From: Deltaproteobacteria bacterium
GTDB lineage: Bacteria > Desulfobacterota > Desulfobaccia > Desulfobaccales > Desulfobaccaceae
NCBI GenBank assembly: GCA_016874895.1
Contig: VGSX01000244.1
Location: 1 to 5,548 of the forward strand
DNA: 5,548 nt
Reading direction: 5' to 3'
Shown: piece by piece, positions 5,506 through 5,548 of the stretch
How positions within the stretch are numbered: the stretch's first letter is position 1
Layout of the letters: each line of letters opens with the position of its first letter
Made by a program: the position numbers and the translations under genes
Notes under the pieces: generated by a model
The model's input: only the letters and a program-made list of their open reading frames with translations
Databases searched by the model: none
What the model was told of the DNA's origin: nothing

Positions 5506-5548
5506 CAATAATTAGATGCATTGGAGATCGCTCTTTGTTCAGGCCCAA

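Overview
This window is a GC-rich, gene-dense stretch from a Gram-negative (diderm) bacterium, with all supported genes on the + strand. The evidence for a diderm is the envelope set: a Pal lipoprotein C-terminus, a CpoB/YbgF-type coiled-coil plus TPR protein, and a PpiD/SurA-type membrane-anchored periplasmic chaperone. The envelope cluster, the repeated parvulin-linker architecture and a LutB/LldF-type iron-sulfur protein are compatible with a sulfate-reducing or syntrophic member of Desulfobacterota (former Deltaproteobacteria). That placement is an inference, because no rRNA or other marker is present.

Layout. Positions 2-364 hold the 3' end of pal, cut by the left edge. After 36 nt comes cpoB/ybgF (401-1297), and after only 3 nt a ppiD-like gene (1301-3190) that starts with GTG and has a clear ribosome binding site. 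These three look like the tail of a tol-pal operon extended by a periplasmic folding factor. A 108-nt gap (3191-3298) has a short inverted repeat at the ppiD stop and a possible 33-aa reading frame whose stop overlaps the next start. Next are an unrecognised three-helix membrane protein (3299-4018) and, 22 nt later, a LutB/LldF-type LUD-domain di-[4Fe-4S] protein (4041-5387). No lutA or lutC partner is visible. The last ~150 bases turn AT-rich and contain a small overlapping ORF (5306-5479) and inverted repeats, probably an intergenic or promoter region before the next gene.

How the genes work together. Pal ties the outer membrane to peptidoglycan. CpoB couples Tol-Pal action to septal peptidoglycan synthesis in E. 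coli. PpiD helps newly exported proteins fold at the inner-membrane surface. The downstream pair has no obvious link to envelope maintenance and may be a separate transcription unit for organic-acid oxidation or electron transfer.

I see no mobile element, CRISPR array, tRNA or rRNA, and no convincing new multi-gene system. The items most worth following up are the orphan membrane protein paired with a solitary LutB, the degenerate parvulin domain with its three repeated linkers, and the two small candidate ORFs.
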